64,000 nt of DNA from Alphaproteobacteria bacterium HGW-Alphaproteobacteria-1 (lineage in GTDB: Bacteria > Pseudomonadota > Alphaproteobacteria > Rhodobacterales > Rhodobacteraceae). The notes below the pieces were generated by a model. That model saw nothing but the letters and a program-made list of their open reading frames with translations, did no database searches and was not told the DNA's origin. Shown piece by piece: positions 46,974 to 55,445 of the stretch. The translations under genes were made by a program, and so were the position numbers. The first letter of the stretch is position 1, and every line of letters begins with the position of its first letter. Location: contig PHEQ01000010.1 of NCBI GenBank assembly GCA_002842985.1, forward strand, positions 117,848 through 181,847. The letters run 5' to 3'.

Positions 46974-48122
46974 ATGACACCGATTGAAAACGGGCTTGCG
47001 TCCGAGGAACGCCGGAATTTTCTCAAACTGGCGGCCAGCGGAGGCTTTACCGCCGCGATGGTGGCGGGTGCGGCGGGGGTGCTGTGGTCATCCGAAGCAG
47101 CAGCGCAGACCCAGCAGGAAGAGCGCGCGCGCGAACAGGCCGCCGATCGAGTGATGACGCTGGCCACGGCCTATGTGCTGGGTGCCTCGCGCAGCTATCC
47201 GATCATGCAGCTTGATCTCAAGGAGAACATCCAGAACGCCACCGGCGGCAAGGTCTATGTCAAGCTCGCCCCCGGCGGGCAGCTCGGCGCGGGTGGCGCG
47301 CTTGTGCAGGCCGTGCAGGGTGGCACGATCCAGGCCGCGCAGCATTCGCTGTCGAATTTCGCGCCCTTCGCCAGCGCGGCGGACCTCATCAACCTGCCGT
47401 ATTTCTGTGGTTCCAACCAGCGATTCACCAATCTGGTGACCTCGGACGCGTGGCGGAACGAAGTGCATCCCAAGATCGAGGCGGCGGGGTTCAAGGCGCT
47501 GTTCTACGTGGTGATCGACCCGCGCGTGGTGGCCATGCGCAAGGGCGGGGCCGGCCCGGTGCTGACGCCGGGCGACCTTTCGGGCGTCAAGTTCCGCGTG
47601 CCCGGCTCGCAGATGCTCCAGCAATATTATCGGATGGTGGGCGCAAACCCGACACCGGTGGCCTGGGGCGAGACGCCCTCGGCGATCAAGCAGGGCGTGG
47701 CCGATGCGCTCGACCCGTCGGTGGGGGCGCTTTTCGTTTTTGGCTTCAAGGATATCCTGAGCCATGTCACCTTTACCCAGGCGGTGCCCGACAGTCAGGT
47801 CTATTCGATGAACCTCGAATGGTTCAACAGCCTGCCGGGCGACGTGCAGGAGGGGATCGAATGGGCGGGCGAGATGACCGCGCATCAGAACCTTGCCAAG
47901 GTGCCTTCGGCGCGCAGCTATGCCATGGCCGAACTGGAAAAGGCGGGTGTGGAGTTCCACAGCCTCTCCGACGACCAGCTTGCCGAATGGCAGGCGGCGG
48001 GCGGCTATCAGCGCAGCGAATGGGACCAGTTCAAGGCCGATCTGGCAGGCTCCATGGAGACCTTTGCGCGGCTTGAGGAAGCTGCGGGCACGCAGGGCAA
48101 ATACTACGTCCACGACGCCTGA
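46974..48122 (+). CDS. dctP: TRAP transporter substrate-binding protein (DctP family)
   Basis: A 382-residue periplasmic binding protein of a TRAP transporter, probably for 2,3-dihydroxypropane-1-sulfonate given the hpsNOP genes downstream. The N-terminus has a Tat-type signal (EERRNFLKLAASGG, then a hydrophobic stretch and AAAQ). The mature part has VKLAPGGQLGAGGALVQAVQGGTIQ and SGVKFRVPGSQMLQQYY, typical of the family. I chose the ATG at 46974 because GGAGG (46963-46967) is then 6 bases upstream; an ATG at 46971 is possible. A hairpin pair follows before dctQ. Confidence 0.9.
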   Translation: MTPIENGLASEERRNFLKLAASGGFTAAMVAGAAGVLWSSEAAAQTQQEERAREQAADRVMTLATAYVLGASRSYPIMQLDLKENIQNATGGKVYVKLAPGGQLGAGGALVQAVQGGTIQAAQHSLSNFAPFASAADLINLPYFCGSNQRFTNLVTSDAWRNEVHPKIEAAGFKALFYVVIDPRVVAMRKGGAGPVLTPGDLSGVKFRVPGSQMLQQYYRMVGANPTPVAWGETPSAIKQGVADALDPSVGALFVFGFKDILSHVTFTQAVPDSQVYSMNLEWFNSLPGDVQEGIEWAGEMTAHQNLAKVPSARSYAMAELEKAGVEFHSLSDDQLAEWQAAGGYQRSEWDQFKADLAGSMETFARLEEAAGTQGKYYVHDA

Positions 48123-48127
48123 GACCG

Positions 48128-48180
48128 GCGCGGGGCCGGTGCGGACCGGCCCCGCCTCTTTGTGTCGGTCAGGACCGACC
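48128..48180 (+). promoter_or_regulatory. Two tandem hairpins between dctP and dctQ
   Basis: GCGGGGCCGGT (48131-48141) pairs perfectly with ACCGGCCCCGC (48146-48156) around a GCGG loop, followed by TCTTTGT. Then GTCGGTC (48165-48171) pairs perfectly with GACCGAC (48174-48180). Stable structures at this place commonly let the binding protein be made in excess over the membrane subunits, by partial termination or by protecting the upstream mRNA end. Confidence 0.65.
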
Positions 48181-48217
48181 GCCGCGCCGTCTGCGTGGTC
48201 ATGAAAGGAGCGCGTCC

Positions 48218-48730
48218 GTGAAACTGCTCAAGGCCCTCGACCGCAATGCCGAACGCTGGGCGCTGCTCGTGTTCTACGTGTTGCTTGTGGCGACCATGTT
48301 CATCGAAGTGCTGCGGCGCGAGCTGCTGTCCTATTCCTCGATCTGGGGCGAGGAGATCGTGCGCTACGCCTTTATCTATCTTGCCTGGATCGGGGCGGCG
48401 GCGGCGGTGCGCGAGCGTGCGCATATCCGCATCGACGTGATCCTCGAATATGTCGGGCGTCGGGTGAAGGCCGCGCTTTATATTCTTGGCGATCTGGTGA
48501 TGTTCGCGGTCGCCTGCGTGGCGTTCTACTGGTCGCTCGAGACGGTGCTGGTCTCGGCCAAGTTCGGTTCGGTCACGCACGGGCTACGGATCAGCCAGGT
48601 ATGGTTTCTCGCCGCCGTCCCCATCGGGTTCGGCCTGTTGATGCTCCGTCTCGTGCAATCCTTCCTGCGCGACCTGCACGACCTTCGTCACGGCAAGCCC
48701 GTCTACGAAGGCGGCAAGATGTTCGACTGA
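48218..48730 (+). CDS. dctQ: TRAP transporter small membrane subunit (DctQ family)
   Basis: A 170-residue protein with four hydrophobic helices (about residues 14-32, 50-66, 86-110 and 125-147), the standard form of the TRAP small subunit. RYAFIYLAWIGAAAAVRERAHIRID is the typical core. The start is GTG at 48218 with AAAGGAG 7 bases upstream. It pairs with the DctM subunit 10 bases downstream. It is part of the hps operon. Confidence 0.9.
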   Translation: MKLLKALDRNAERWALLVFYVLLVATMFIEVLRRELLSYSSIWGEEIVRYAFIYLAWIGAAAAVRERAHIRIDVILEYVGRRVKAALYILGDLVMFAVACVAFYWSLETVLVSAKFGSVTHGLRISQVWFLAAVPIGFGLLMLRLVQSFLRDLHDLRHGKPVYEGGKMFD

Positions 48731-48740
48731 GGGGCGCGCC

Positions 48741-50072
48741 ATGTTCTGGAACCAGATGCAGGAACAGACGATCGAGCTTGGCTGGGATTTCTACGGCCCG
48801 GTTCTTCTTTTCGTTCTGCTTGTCGCCCTTGCCGTGCCGGTCTGGGCCGCGATCGGGGCGGCGGCCATCGTGATGCTGATGGTCTCGGGGGCGCTGCCGC
48901 TCAGCCTTGTGGGGGAAAGCCTCTTTCACGGCATCGACCATTTCGCGCTGACCGCTGTGCCGCTTTTCATCCTGACGGGTGACGTGCTGGTGCGCACCGG
49001 CCTCAGCCGCAAGTTTCTGGATGTGGCCGAGGCGCTGACGCAATTCGCGAAGGGTGGTTTCGGCTCGGCCACGGTTCTGGTCTGCGGGATGTTCGCGGCG
49101 ATTTCCGGCTCGGATGCGGCGGGGGCGGCGGCGGTGGGGCGCATGACCATCGCGCGGCTGGTCGAATCGGGTTATCCGCGCCCCTATGCCTGCGCGCTGG
49201 TGGCGGCGGGGGCCTGCACCGGCATCCTTATCCCGCCCTCCATCGCCTATATCGTCATCGGCCTCGTGCTGGGCATCTCGGCCTCGACACTGTTCCTGGC
49301 GGCGGTCATTCCCGGCATCGCCATCCTGCTGTCGATCCTTGCCACCAACATCATCATGAACCGGCTTTACGGCTGGGAGGGCGGCGGCAACATGTCGTTC
49401 TCCGAATGGGCGACGCGGCTCGGGGCGGCGCTCAAATCGGGATGGTATGCGTTCATCGTACCGGGCATCATCTTCTACGGCATCTTCTCGGGTCAATTGA
49501 CGCCGACAGAGGCAGGGGCGACGGCGGTCGTGGTGACGATCATCCTCGGCTTCATTCTCGGAACGCTCAAGCTGTCGGATTTTCCGTCGATGCTGATCTC
49601 TTCGGCCAAGGTCAACGGGGTGATCCTGCCGATCATCGCGTTTTCCCTGCCGCTGGCGCAGGCGCTGGCGATCCTTGGCGTGCCGCAGGGTTTTGTCTCG
49701 GCGGCCACCTCGGTCAGCGAAGAGCCCTGGGTGCTCATCCTGATGATGGTGCTGATCCTGATCGCGGCGGGACTGGTGATGGAGACGACGCCCAATATCG
49801 TCATCCTCGCCCCGATCCTGAAGCCGCTGGCCGACAATATCGGCATGAACGAGATCCAGTTCTGCATCATGATGATCACCGCGCTTGGCGTGGGCTTCAT
49901 CACGCCGCCTCTTGGCCTCAACCTCTTTGTCGTTGCGGGGCTGACGGGCGAATCGATCCTGCGTATCGCGTATCGCGCCATTCCCTTCGTGCTCTTCATG
50001 CTCGTGGTGACGCTGTTCATCGCCTATGTGCCGGCGGTGTCCACCACGCTTCTTCCCGATATCTACAAATAG
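48741..50072 (+). CDS. dctM: TRAP transporter large membrane subunit (DctM family)
   Basis: A 443-residue inner-membrane protein with about 12 hydrophobic helices that forms the sodium-coupled transport channel. GSDAAGAAAVGRMTIARLVESGYPRPYACALVAA and ITPPLGLNLFVVAGL (both cited by pattern; the first near residues 119-152) are typical DctM blocks. It starts 10 bases after dctQ, and hpsN follows 9 bases after its stop. The operon context makes DHPS the likely substrate. Confidence 0.93.
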   Translation: MFWNQMQEQTIELGWDFYGPVLLFVLLVALAVPVWAAIGAAAIVMLMVSGALPLSLVGESLFHGIDHFALTAVPLFILTGDVLVRTGLSRKFLDVAEALTQFAKGGFGSATVLVCGMFAAISGSDAAGAAAVGRMTIARLVESGYPRPYACALVAAGACTGILIPPSIAYIVIGLVLGISASTLFLAAVIPGIAILLSILATNIIMNRLYGWEGGGNMSFSEWATRLGAALKSGWYAFIVPGIIFYGIFSGQLTPTEAGATAVVVTIILGFILGTLKLSDFPSMLISSAKVNGVILPIIAFSLPLAQALAILGVPQGFVSAATSVSEEPWVLILMMVLILIAAGLVMETTPNIVILAPILKPLADNIGMNEIQFCIMMITALGVGFITPPLGLNLFVVAGLTGESILRIAYRAIPFVLFMLVVTLFIAYVPAVSTTLLPDIYK

Positions 50073-50081
50073 GACCGGACC

Positions 50082-51389
50082 ATGCCGCGAGACTATCTCA
50101 AGAAAGCGACCCTCCACTCGCGCAGCGACTCCTCCGAGACGCGCAAGATCGTGCGCGCCATCCTCGATGATATCGAGGCGGGCGGCGACAAGGCCGCGCT
50201 GGAGTATGCCGCGAAATTCGACAAATACGAGGGTGAGATCCTGCTCACCCCCAAGGCGATTGCCGCCGCCGCCGCACAGGTGCCCGAAAAGCTCCGCCGT
50301 GATATCGAGTTCGCCCATGCCAATGTCCGCAAATTCGCCGAAGCGCAAAGGGCGACCGTCGCCGATTTCGAGGTCGAGGTGGTGCCGGGGCTGATCGCGG
50401 GGCAAAAGGCGATCCCGGTCCATGCGGCAGGCTGTTATGTGCCGGGCGGGCGCTACAGCCATATCGCCAGTGCGATCATGACCGTGACCACCGCCAAGGT
50501 GGCGGGTTGCACCAATATCACCGCCTGCTCGCCGCCGCGCCCCGGCGTGGGTGTGGCCCCGGCGATCATCTATGCCGCCCATATCTGCGGGGCCGACCAG
50601 ATCCTTGCCATGGGTGGCGTGCAGGGGGTGGCGGCGATGACATTCGGCCTGTTCGGTCTGCCGAAGGCCAATATCCTCGTCGGTCCCGGCAATCAGTTCG
50701 TGGCCGAGGCCAAGCGGATGCTGTTCGGCCGTGTCGGCATCGACATGATCGCGGGGCCGACCGACAGCCTGATCCTTGCCGATGCCACCGCCGATCCGAT
50801 GATCGTGGCGACCGATCTGGTGGGGCAGGCCGAGCATGGGTACAACTCGCCTGTCTGGCTGGTGACGGATGATCGCCCGCTCGCGGAGGAGGTGATGCGC
50901 CTTGTGCCGCTGCTCATCGACGATCTGCCCGAGGTGAACCGCGACAATGCCGCCGCCGCCTGGCGCGATTATGCCGAGGTGATCGTCTGTTCCGACCGCG
51001 AGGAAATGGCCGCCACCTCGGACGCCTACGCGCCCGAGCACCTGACCGTGCAGGCCGCCGATCTCGATTGGTGGCTCGGGCGACTGACCTGCTATGGCTC
51101 GCTGTTTCTGGGCGAAGAGACGACGGTGGCGTTTGGCGACAAGGCGTCGGGCACGAATCACGTCCTGCCGACCTCGGGGGCCGCGCATTATACCGGGGGT
51201 CTGAGCGTCCACAAATACATGAAGATCGTGACCTGGCAGCGCGCCACCCGCGAAGGGGCCAAACCGGTGGCCGAGGCGACCGCGCGCATCTCGCGGCTGG
51301 AGGGGATGGAAGGGCACGCCCGCACCGCCGATATTCGTCTGCGCAAGTATTTCCCCGGCGAGACTTTCGACCTGTCGGCAGAGGGCTGA
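50082..51389 (+). CDS. hpsN: Sulfopropanediol 3-dehydrogenase HpsN
   Basis: HpsN oxidises (R)-2,3-dihydroxypropane-1-sulfonate in two NAD-dependent steps to (R)-sulfolactate. It has the histidinol-dehydrogenase fold. The 435-residue protein has zinc ligand positions Q249 and H252 (VGQAEHG), D353 (FGDKASG) and H412 (MEGHA), and the catalytic pair E319-H320 (APEHL). The HisD-like identity is certain; the HpsN assignment rests on the operon, with a TRAP transporter before it and an SDR and zinc dehydrogenase (hpsO and hpsP) after it, and no his genes. A close paralog lies at the left edge of the window. Sulfolactate-lyase genes (suyAB) are not in the window. Confidence 0.88.
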   Translation: MPRDYLKKATLHSRSDSSETRKIVRAILDDIEAGGDKAALEYAAKFDKYEGEILLTPKAIAAAAAQVPEKLRRDIEFAHANVRKFAEAQRATVADFEVEVVPGLIAGQKAIPVHAAGCYVPGGRYSHIASAIMTVTTAKVAGCTNITACSPPRPGVGVAPAIIYAAHICGADQILAMGGVQGVAAMTFGLFGLPKANILVGPGNQFVAEAKRMLFGRVGIDMIAGPTDSLILADATADPMIVATDLVGQAEHGYNSPVWLVTDDRPLAEEVMRLVPLLIDDLPEVNRDNAAAAWRDYAEVIVCSDREEMAATSDAYAPEHLTVQAADLDWWLGRLTCYGSLFLGEETTVAFGDKASGTNHVLPTSGAAHYTGGLSVHKYMKIVTWQRATREGAKPVAEATARISRLEGMEGHARTADIRLRKYFPGETFDLSAEG

Positions 51390-51390
51390 G

Positions 51391-52146
51391 GTGACGGGTG
51401 CTCTGTTCTCCGTCGCGGGGCGCGTGGCCTGCGTGACGGGCGCAAGCTCGGGCCTCGGGCGGCACGCGGCGCTGGTGCTGGCGCGCGCAGGCGCGCGCGT
51501 GGTGGGCGTCGCGCGGCGGCGCGCGGCGCTGGAGGACTGGCAGCGCGAGGCCGGGCCTGTTGCCGCTGCGGTCGCGGGTGATGTGGGCGCGCGCGACGGT
51601 CTGGCCGATCTTGCCGTCGCCATCGCCGCCCCCTTCGGCCCGCCCGATATCGTGATCCATGCCGCGGGTCTCAACACGCGGCAGGCGGCAGATGACGTGA
51701 CGCCCGAGGGCTGGGAGGCGACGCTGGCCGTCAATCTCACAGCACCCTTCTTTCTGTCACAGGCGCTGGTGCCCGCAATGAAGGCCAAAGGCTGGGGGCG
51801 GATCGTCAATTTCGCCTCGCTGCAATCCTTTCGCGCCTTTCCCGGCGGCATCGCCTATGGCGCGTCCAAGGGCGGCGTGGCGCAGATGACCCGCGCCATG
51901 GCCGAGGCGTGGTCGCCCCATGGCATCACCGCCAACGCGCTCGGGCCGGGGTTCTTTCCGACCGAGCTGACGGCGGCGGTCTTTGACGATCCCGACCGCG
52001 CGGCACGCAATGCGCGCCAAACCTGCATCGGTCGCAACGGGCAGATGGAGGACATGGACGGGCCGCTCTTGTTCCTGTGTTCGGACGCATCGGCCTATGT
52101 CACCGGGCAGGTCCTGATGGTGGACGGGGGGTTCACGGCGAAATGA
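51391..52146 (+). CDS. hpsO: Short-chain dehydrogenase, HpsO-type DHPS 2-dehydrogenase
   Basis: A 251-residue SDR with the cofactor motif TGASSGLG (residues 16-23), HAAG, and the catalytic S143, Y156 and K160 (YGASK). It starts at GTG (51391), one base after the hpsN stop. In known hps clusters HpsO and HpsP act on the C2 hydroxyl of the two DHPS enantiomers and so interconvert them through a ketone. The enzyme class is certain, the exact substrate inferred from context. Its stop overlaps the next start (ATGA). Confidence 0.8.
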   Translation: MTGALFSVAGRVACVTGASSGLGRHAALVLARAGARVVGVARRRAALEDWQREAGPVAAAVAGDVGARDGLADLAVAIAAPFGPPDIVIHAAGLNTRQAADDVTPEGWEATLAVNLTAPFFLSQALVPAMKAKGWGRIVNFASLQSFRAFPGGIAYGASKGGVAQMTRAMAEAWSPHGITANALGPGFFPTELTAAVFDDPDRAARNARQTCIGRNGQMEDMDGPLLFLCSDASAYVTGQVLMVDGGFTAK

Positions 52147-53117
52147 AGGCATTGGTTTACACCGGCACCGAATCGCTCGAGTTCCGCGACGCGCCGGATC
52201 CGCGGCCCGAAGCGGGAGAGGTGCTTATCCGTGTCGAATGCGTGGGCATCTGCGGCTCTGACATGCACGCCTATCTGGGGCACGACGCGCGCCGCCCCGC
52301 GCCGCTCATCCTTGGGCATGAAGCCGCCGGTGTCATCGTGGAAGGCCCCCGCGCGGGCGAGCGGGTGACGGTCAACCCGCTGGTGACCTGCGGCATCTGT
52401 CCTGTCTGCCGCGCGGGTCGCGAGAACCTATGTGCCACGCGGCAGATCATCTCCATGCCGCCGCGCGAGGGGGCCTTTGCCGAGGCGCTGGCCATGCCGG
52501 AGCGCAATCTTGTCACGGTGCCTGACGATGTGCCGCTCGACATCGCCGCGCTGGCCGAGCCGCTGGCAGTGAGTTGGCACGCGGTGCGGCTCGGGCTGGC
52601 GGCGCTCGACGCATCCGACCCACGCCGCGCGCTGGTCATCGGTGGCGGCGCCATCGGGCTTGCCGCCGCGCTGGCGCTCCGGGCCATGGGCTGCGCCGAG
52701 GTGGTGATTGTCGAGCCGAACGCCGCGCGGCGCAGCTATCTTGCGCTGCATTGCGAGGTGGTGGCGGTCGCGGCACCCGAAGGCGCGTGGCCGCTGGTGG
52801 TCGATGCCGTGGGCCTTGCCGCCACCCGCGCCACCGCCTCGGCGCTGGCCGCACCCGGCGGTGTGATCGTGCATATCGGGTTGGGTGAGGATACGGGCGG
52901 GCTGGATATCCGCCGCATGACGTTGCAGGAGATCACCTTCATCGGCACCTATACCTATACGGCGCAGGATTTCCGCGACACGGCGCAGGCGATGTTCGCC
53001 GGTCGCCTCGGTCCGCTCGACTGGGCCGAGGCACGCCCGCTCTTCGAGGGGGCGCGCGCCTTTGCCGATATCCGGGCGGGCCGCGTCGCCGCGCCCAAGA
53101 TCGTGCTCAAGCCGTAG
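52143..53117 (+). CDS. hpsP: Zinc-dependent alcohol dehydrogenase, HpsP-type
   Basis: A 324-residue medium-chain dehydrogenase. The catalytic zinc site is C37, H59 and E60 (GICGSDMH and LGHEAAG), and the structural zinc site is C83, C86, C89 and C97. The NAD-binding turn is VIGGGAIGLAAALA. It starts at the ATG overlapping the hpsO stop. It likely acts with HpsO to interconvert the DHPS enantiomers so that HpsN receives (R)-DHPS. The protein is slightly short for the family, since the catalytic-domain insert is small. Last gene of the operon; the rpsA promoter region follows. Confidence 0.8.
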   Translation: MKALVYTGTESLEFRDAPDPRPEAGEVLIRVECVGICGSDMHAYLGHDARRPAPLILGHEAAGVIVEGPRAGERVTVNPLVTCGICPVCRAGRENLCATRQIISMPPREGAFAEALAMPERNLVTVPDDVPLDIAALAEPLAVSWHAVRLGLAALDASDPRRALVIGGGAIGLAAALALRAMGCAEVVIVEPNAARRSYLALHCEVVAVAAPEGAWPLVVDAVGLAATRATASALAAPGGVIVHIGLGEDTGGLDIRRMTLQEITFIGTYTYTAQDFRDTAQAMFAGRLGPLDWAEARPLFEGARAFADIRAGRVAAPKIVLKP

Positions 53118-53145
53118 GGTTCGGGGCGGCCTTGCGCCTTGCCGC

Positions 53146-53173
53146 TTGATTTGCCCTGCATCCGCGGTTATAC
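53146..53173 (+). promoter_or_regulatory. Probable sigma-70 promoter of rpsA
   Basis: TTGATT (53146-53151) and TTATAC (53168-53173) are 16 bases apart. They lie in the 220-base gap between hpsP and rpsA, the only place for an rpsA promoter. A leader of about 160 bases would follow; I see in it no strong hairpin, only a TTTGTTTTG-like AT-rich patch near 53245. Confidence 0.5.
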
Positions 53174-53337
53174 GGCCCCCTGTCAACAAGGCGGAATCGC
53201 CACAAAGCAGCAGAGATCGAGCAGGGTCGGCACCACCGGCCCTCTTTGTTTTGTGCCCCGTCTGACCAACGACGCACCCAAGACCGGCGGAGACAACCGC
53301 TCGGCCCGAAAACAGATGTAAAGGAAAACGACGCCAC

Positions 53338-55017
53338 ATGGCTCAGAACGCATCCATGGAGGAATTCGAGGCCCTCCTTAATGAAAGCCTCGAAATGGAC
53401 ACGCCCGATGAGGGCTCTGTCGTCAAGGGCCGGGTTATCGCCATCGAGGCGGGCCAGGCCATCATCGATGTCGGCTACAAGATGGAAGGCCGCGTCGATC
53501 TCAAGGAATTTGCAAATCCCGGTGAGCAGCCCGACATCAAGGTCGGCGACGAGGTCGAGGTCTTCCTGCGCTCGGCAGAGAACTCCCGCGGCGAAGCCGT
53601 GATCAGCCGCGAGATGGCCCGCCGCGAAGAGGCATGGGACCGTCTCGAGAAGGCCTATGCCGACGAAGAGCGTGTTGAAGGCGCGATCTTTGGCCGCGTC
53701 AAGGGTGGCTTTACCGTCGATCTCGGCGGCGCCGTGGCCTTCCTTCCCGGCAGCCAGGTCGATGTGCGCCCGGTGCGTGACGCAGGCCCGCTCATGGGCC
53801 TCAAGCAGCCGTTCCAGATCCTCAAGATGGACCGCCGCCGCGGCAATATCGTCGTGTCGCGCCGCGCCATTCTGGAAGAGAGCCGCGCCGAGCAGCGCGC
53901 CGAAGTCATCGCCAACCTCACCGAGGGGCAGAATGTCGATGGCGTGGTCAAGAACATCACCGAATACGGGGCCTTTGTGGATCTCGGCGGTGTCGATGGT
54001 CTTCTGCACGTCACGGACATGGCGTGGCGGCGTGTCAACCACCCGTCCGAGATCCTGTCGATCGGCGAGACCGTCAAGGTTCAGGTCATCAAGATCAACA
54101 AGGACACCCACCGTATCAGCCTGGGCATGAAGCAGCTTCAGGAAGATCCTTGGGACGTGGTGGGCGCGAAATATCCGCTCAGCTCTGTCCATACCGGTCG
54201 CGTCACCAACATCACCGATTACGGTGCCTTCGTGGAGCTGGAACCGGGGGTCGAGGGCCTTGTTCACGTCTCGGAAATGTCCTGGACCAAGAAGAACGTG
54301 CATCCCGGCAAGATCGTCTCCACCTCTCAGGAGGTCGAGGTCATGGTGCTGGAGATCGACGGCGCGAAACGCCGCGTCTCGCTTGGTCTCAAGCAGTGCA
54401 TGCGCAACCCGTGGGAAGTGTTCGCCGAGCAGCACCCGCCGGGGTCCGAAGTTGAGGGTGAGGTCAAGAACATCACCGAATTCGGGCTCTTCATCGGCAT
54501 GGAAGGCGATATCGACGGCATGGTCCATCTCAGCGATCTGAGCTGGGACGAGCGTGGCGAGGACGCGATCCAGAACTACAAGAAGGGCGATCTGGTTCAG
54601 GCCGTCGTCTCCGAGGTCGATGTCGAGAAAGAGCGGATCTCGCTCTCGATCAAGGGGCTTGGCGGCGACAAGTTCGCCGAGGCGGTGGGCGGCGTGAAGC
54701 GCGGCTCGATCATCACCGTCACCGTGACCTCGATCGAGGATGGCGGCATCGAGGTGGAGTATGAAGGCGCGAAATCCTTCATCCGCCGTTCCGATCTGTC
54801 GCGCGACCGTTCCGAGCAGCGCCCCGAGCGTTTCTCTGTGGGCAACAAGGTCGATGTGCGCGTGACCAACGTCGATGCCAAGACCCGCCGTCTGGGCCTG
54901 TCGATCAAGGCGCGCGAGATCGCCGAAGAGCAGGAGGCCGTCGCACAGTTCGGCTCGTCCGACTCGGGGGCGTCGCTGGGCGATATTCTCGGCGCGGCGC
55001 TCAAGGGCGACAAGTAA
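53338..55017 (+). CDS. rpsA: 30S ribosomal protein S1
   Basis: S1 binds mRNA and helps initiate translation. The 559-residue protein has six S1 repeats, seen by their recurring GxV and YGAFVDLG / YGAFVELE / FGLFIGME type strands (near residues 207, 297 and 383) and HVTDMAW, HVSEMSW and HLSDLSW. The ATG at 53338 follows AAAGGAAAACGACGCCAC. The upstream gene is hpsP and the downstream gene is convergent; cmk and ihfB, which often flank rpsA, are not here. A terminator follows. Confidence 0.97.
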   Translation: MAQNASMEEFEALLNESLEMDTPDEGSVVKGRVIAIEAGQAIIDVGYKMEGRVDLKEFANPGEQPDIKVGDEVEVFLRSAENSRGEAVISREMARREEAWDRLEKAYADEERVEGAIFGRVKGGFTVDLGGAVAFLPGSQVDVRPVRDAGPLMGLKQPFQILKMDRRRGNIVVSRRAILEESRAEQRAEVIANLTEGQNVDGVVKNITEYGAFVDLGGVDGLLHVTDMAWRRVNHPSEILSIGETVKVQVIKINKDTHRISLGMKQLQEDPWDVVGAKYPLSSVHTGRVTNITDYGAFVELEPGVEGLVHVSEMSWTKKNVHPGKIVSTSQEVEVMVLEIDGAKRRVSLGLKQCMRNPWEVFAEQHPPGSEVEGEVKNITEFGLFIGMEGDIDGMVHLSDLSWDERGEDAIQNYKKGDLVQAVVSEVDVEKERISLSIKGLGGDKFAEAVGGVKRGSIITVTVTSIEDGGIEVEYEGAKSFIRRSDLSRDRSEQRPERFSVGNKVDVRVTNVDAKTRRLGLSIKAREIAEEQEAVAQFGSSDSGASLGDILGAALKGDK

Positions 55018-55045
55018 GCGAAACGGTCCCGTCAGGACCGGTGAG

Positions 55046-55073
55046 CGGCCCCGCCTTCGTGCGGGGCCGTTTT
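55046..55073 (+). terminator. Terminator after rpsA
   Basis: CGGCCCCGC (55046-55054) pairs perfectly with GCGGGGCCG (55061-55069) around CTTCGT, followed by TTTT. It lies 28 bases after the rpsA stop and just before the end of the convergent HNH gene. Confidence 0.9.
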
Positions 55074-55077
55074 GCGT

Positions 55078-55389
55078 TCACCGCCTGCGCCGCGCGCCCG
55101 GTGTTTTCGAGTGGAATGACGGCGGGCGCCCGGCCACCCACGCAATGAACCGCGCAAGGCGCGGATGCGCCCGCAGCGCCTCGACCGTATGATAGCCGCG
55201 CGCCAGTTCCGCCTCGGTCAGTGTGGCGTGGATCTCGTTATGGCAGATCTGGTGCAGGCGCACGACGGGGCCGCCCTTGCCTCCTTTGAGCCTGGGGATC
55301 AGGTGGTGCAGGCTCTGGCGCGCCGCGGGCGGGATGGGCCGCCCGCAAAGCGGGCAAATCGGGTCCGTGTCGGGTTTGGCTTGATCCAT
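55078..55389 (-). CDS. Small HNH-domain protein
   Basis: A 103-residue protein with a zinc-ribbon CPLCGRP near residue 12, then SLHHLIPRLKGGKGG and the LHQICHNEIHATLTEAEL block, which together look like an HNH nuclease core with the paired cysteines of a structural zinc (CPLC and ICHNEIH). The C-terminus is basic (SKTPGARRRR). It stands alone between the convergent rpsA and divergent mscS-type gene, without a partner that would suggest restriction. Function unknown; HNH proteins cut nucleic acids. Confidence 0.8.
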   Translation of the reverse strand: MDQAKPDTDPICPLCGRPIPPAARQSLHHLIPRLKGGKGGPVVRLHQICHNEIHATLTEAELARGYHTVEALRAHPRLARFIAWVAGRPPSFHSKTPGARRRR

Positions 55390-55445
55390 CGCACACCTCC
55401 GGGCAAGAGAATGGCGCGCAGGGGTGGCTTGGCAAGGGGTGCGGC

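Noticed and set aside
50082..51389. Histidinol dehydrogenase of histidine biosynthesis
   Set aside because: The fold and active site fit, but there are no other his genes, and the TRAP, SDR and zinc dehydrogenase neighbours match an hps cluster.
48591..51851. Long open frame on the minus strand (1086 codons)
   Set aside because: Antisense to dctM, hpsN and part of hpsO; it is low-complexity and arginine/histidine-rich.
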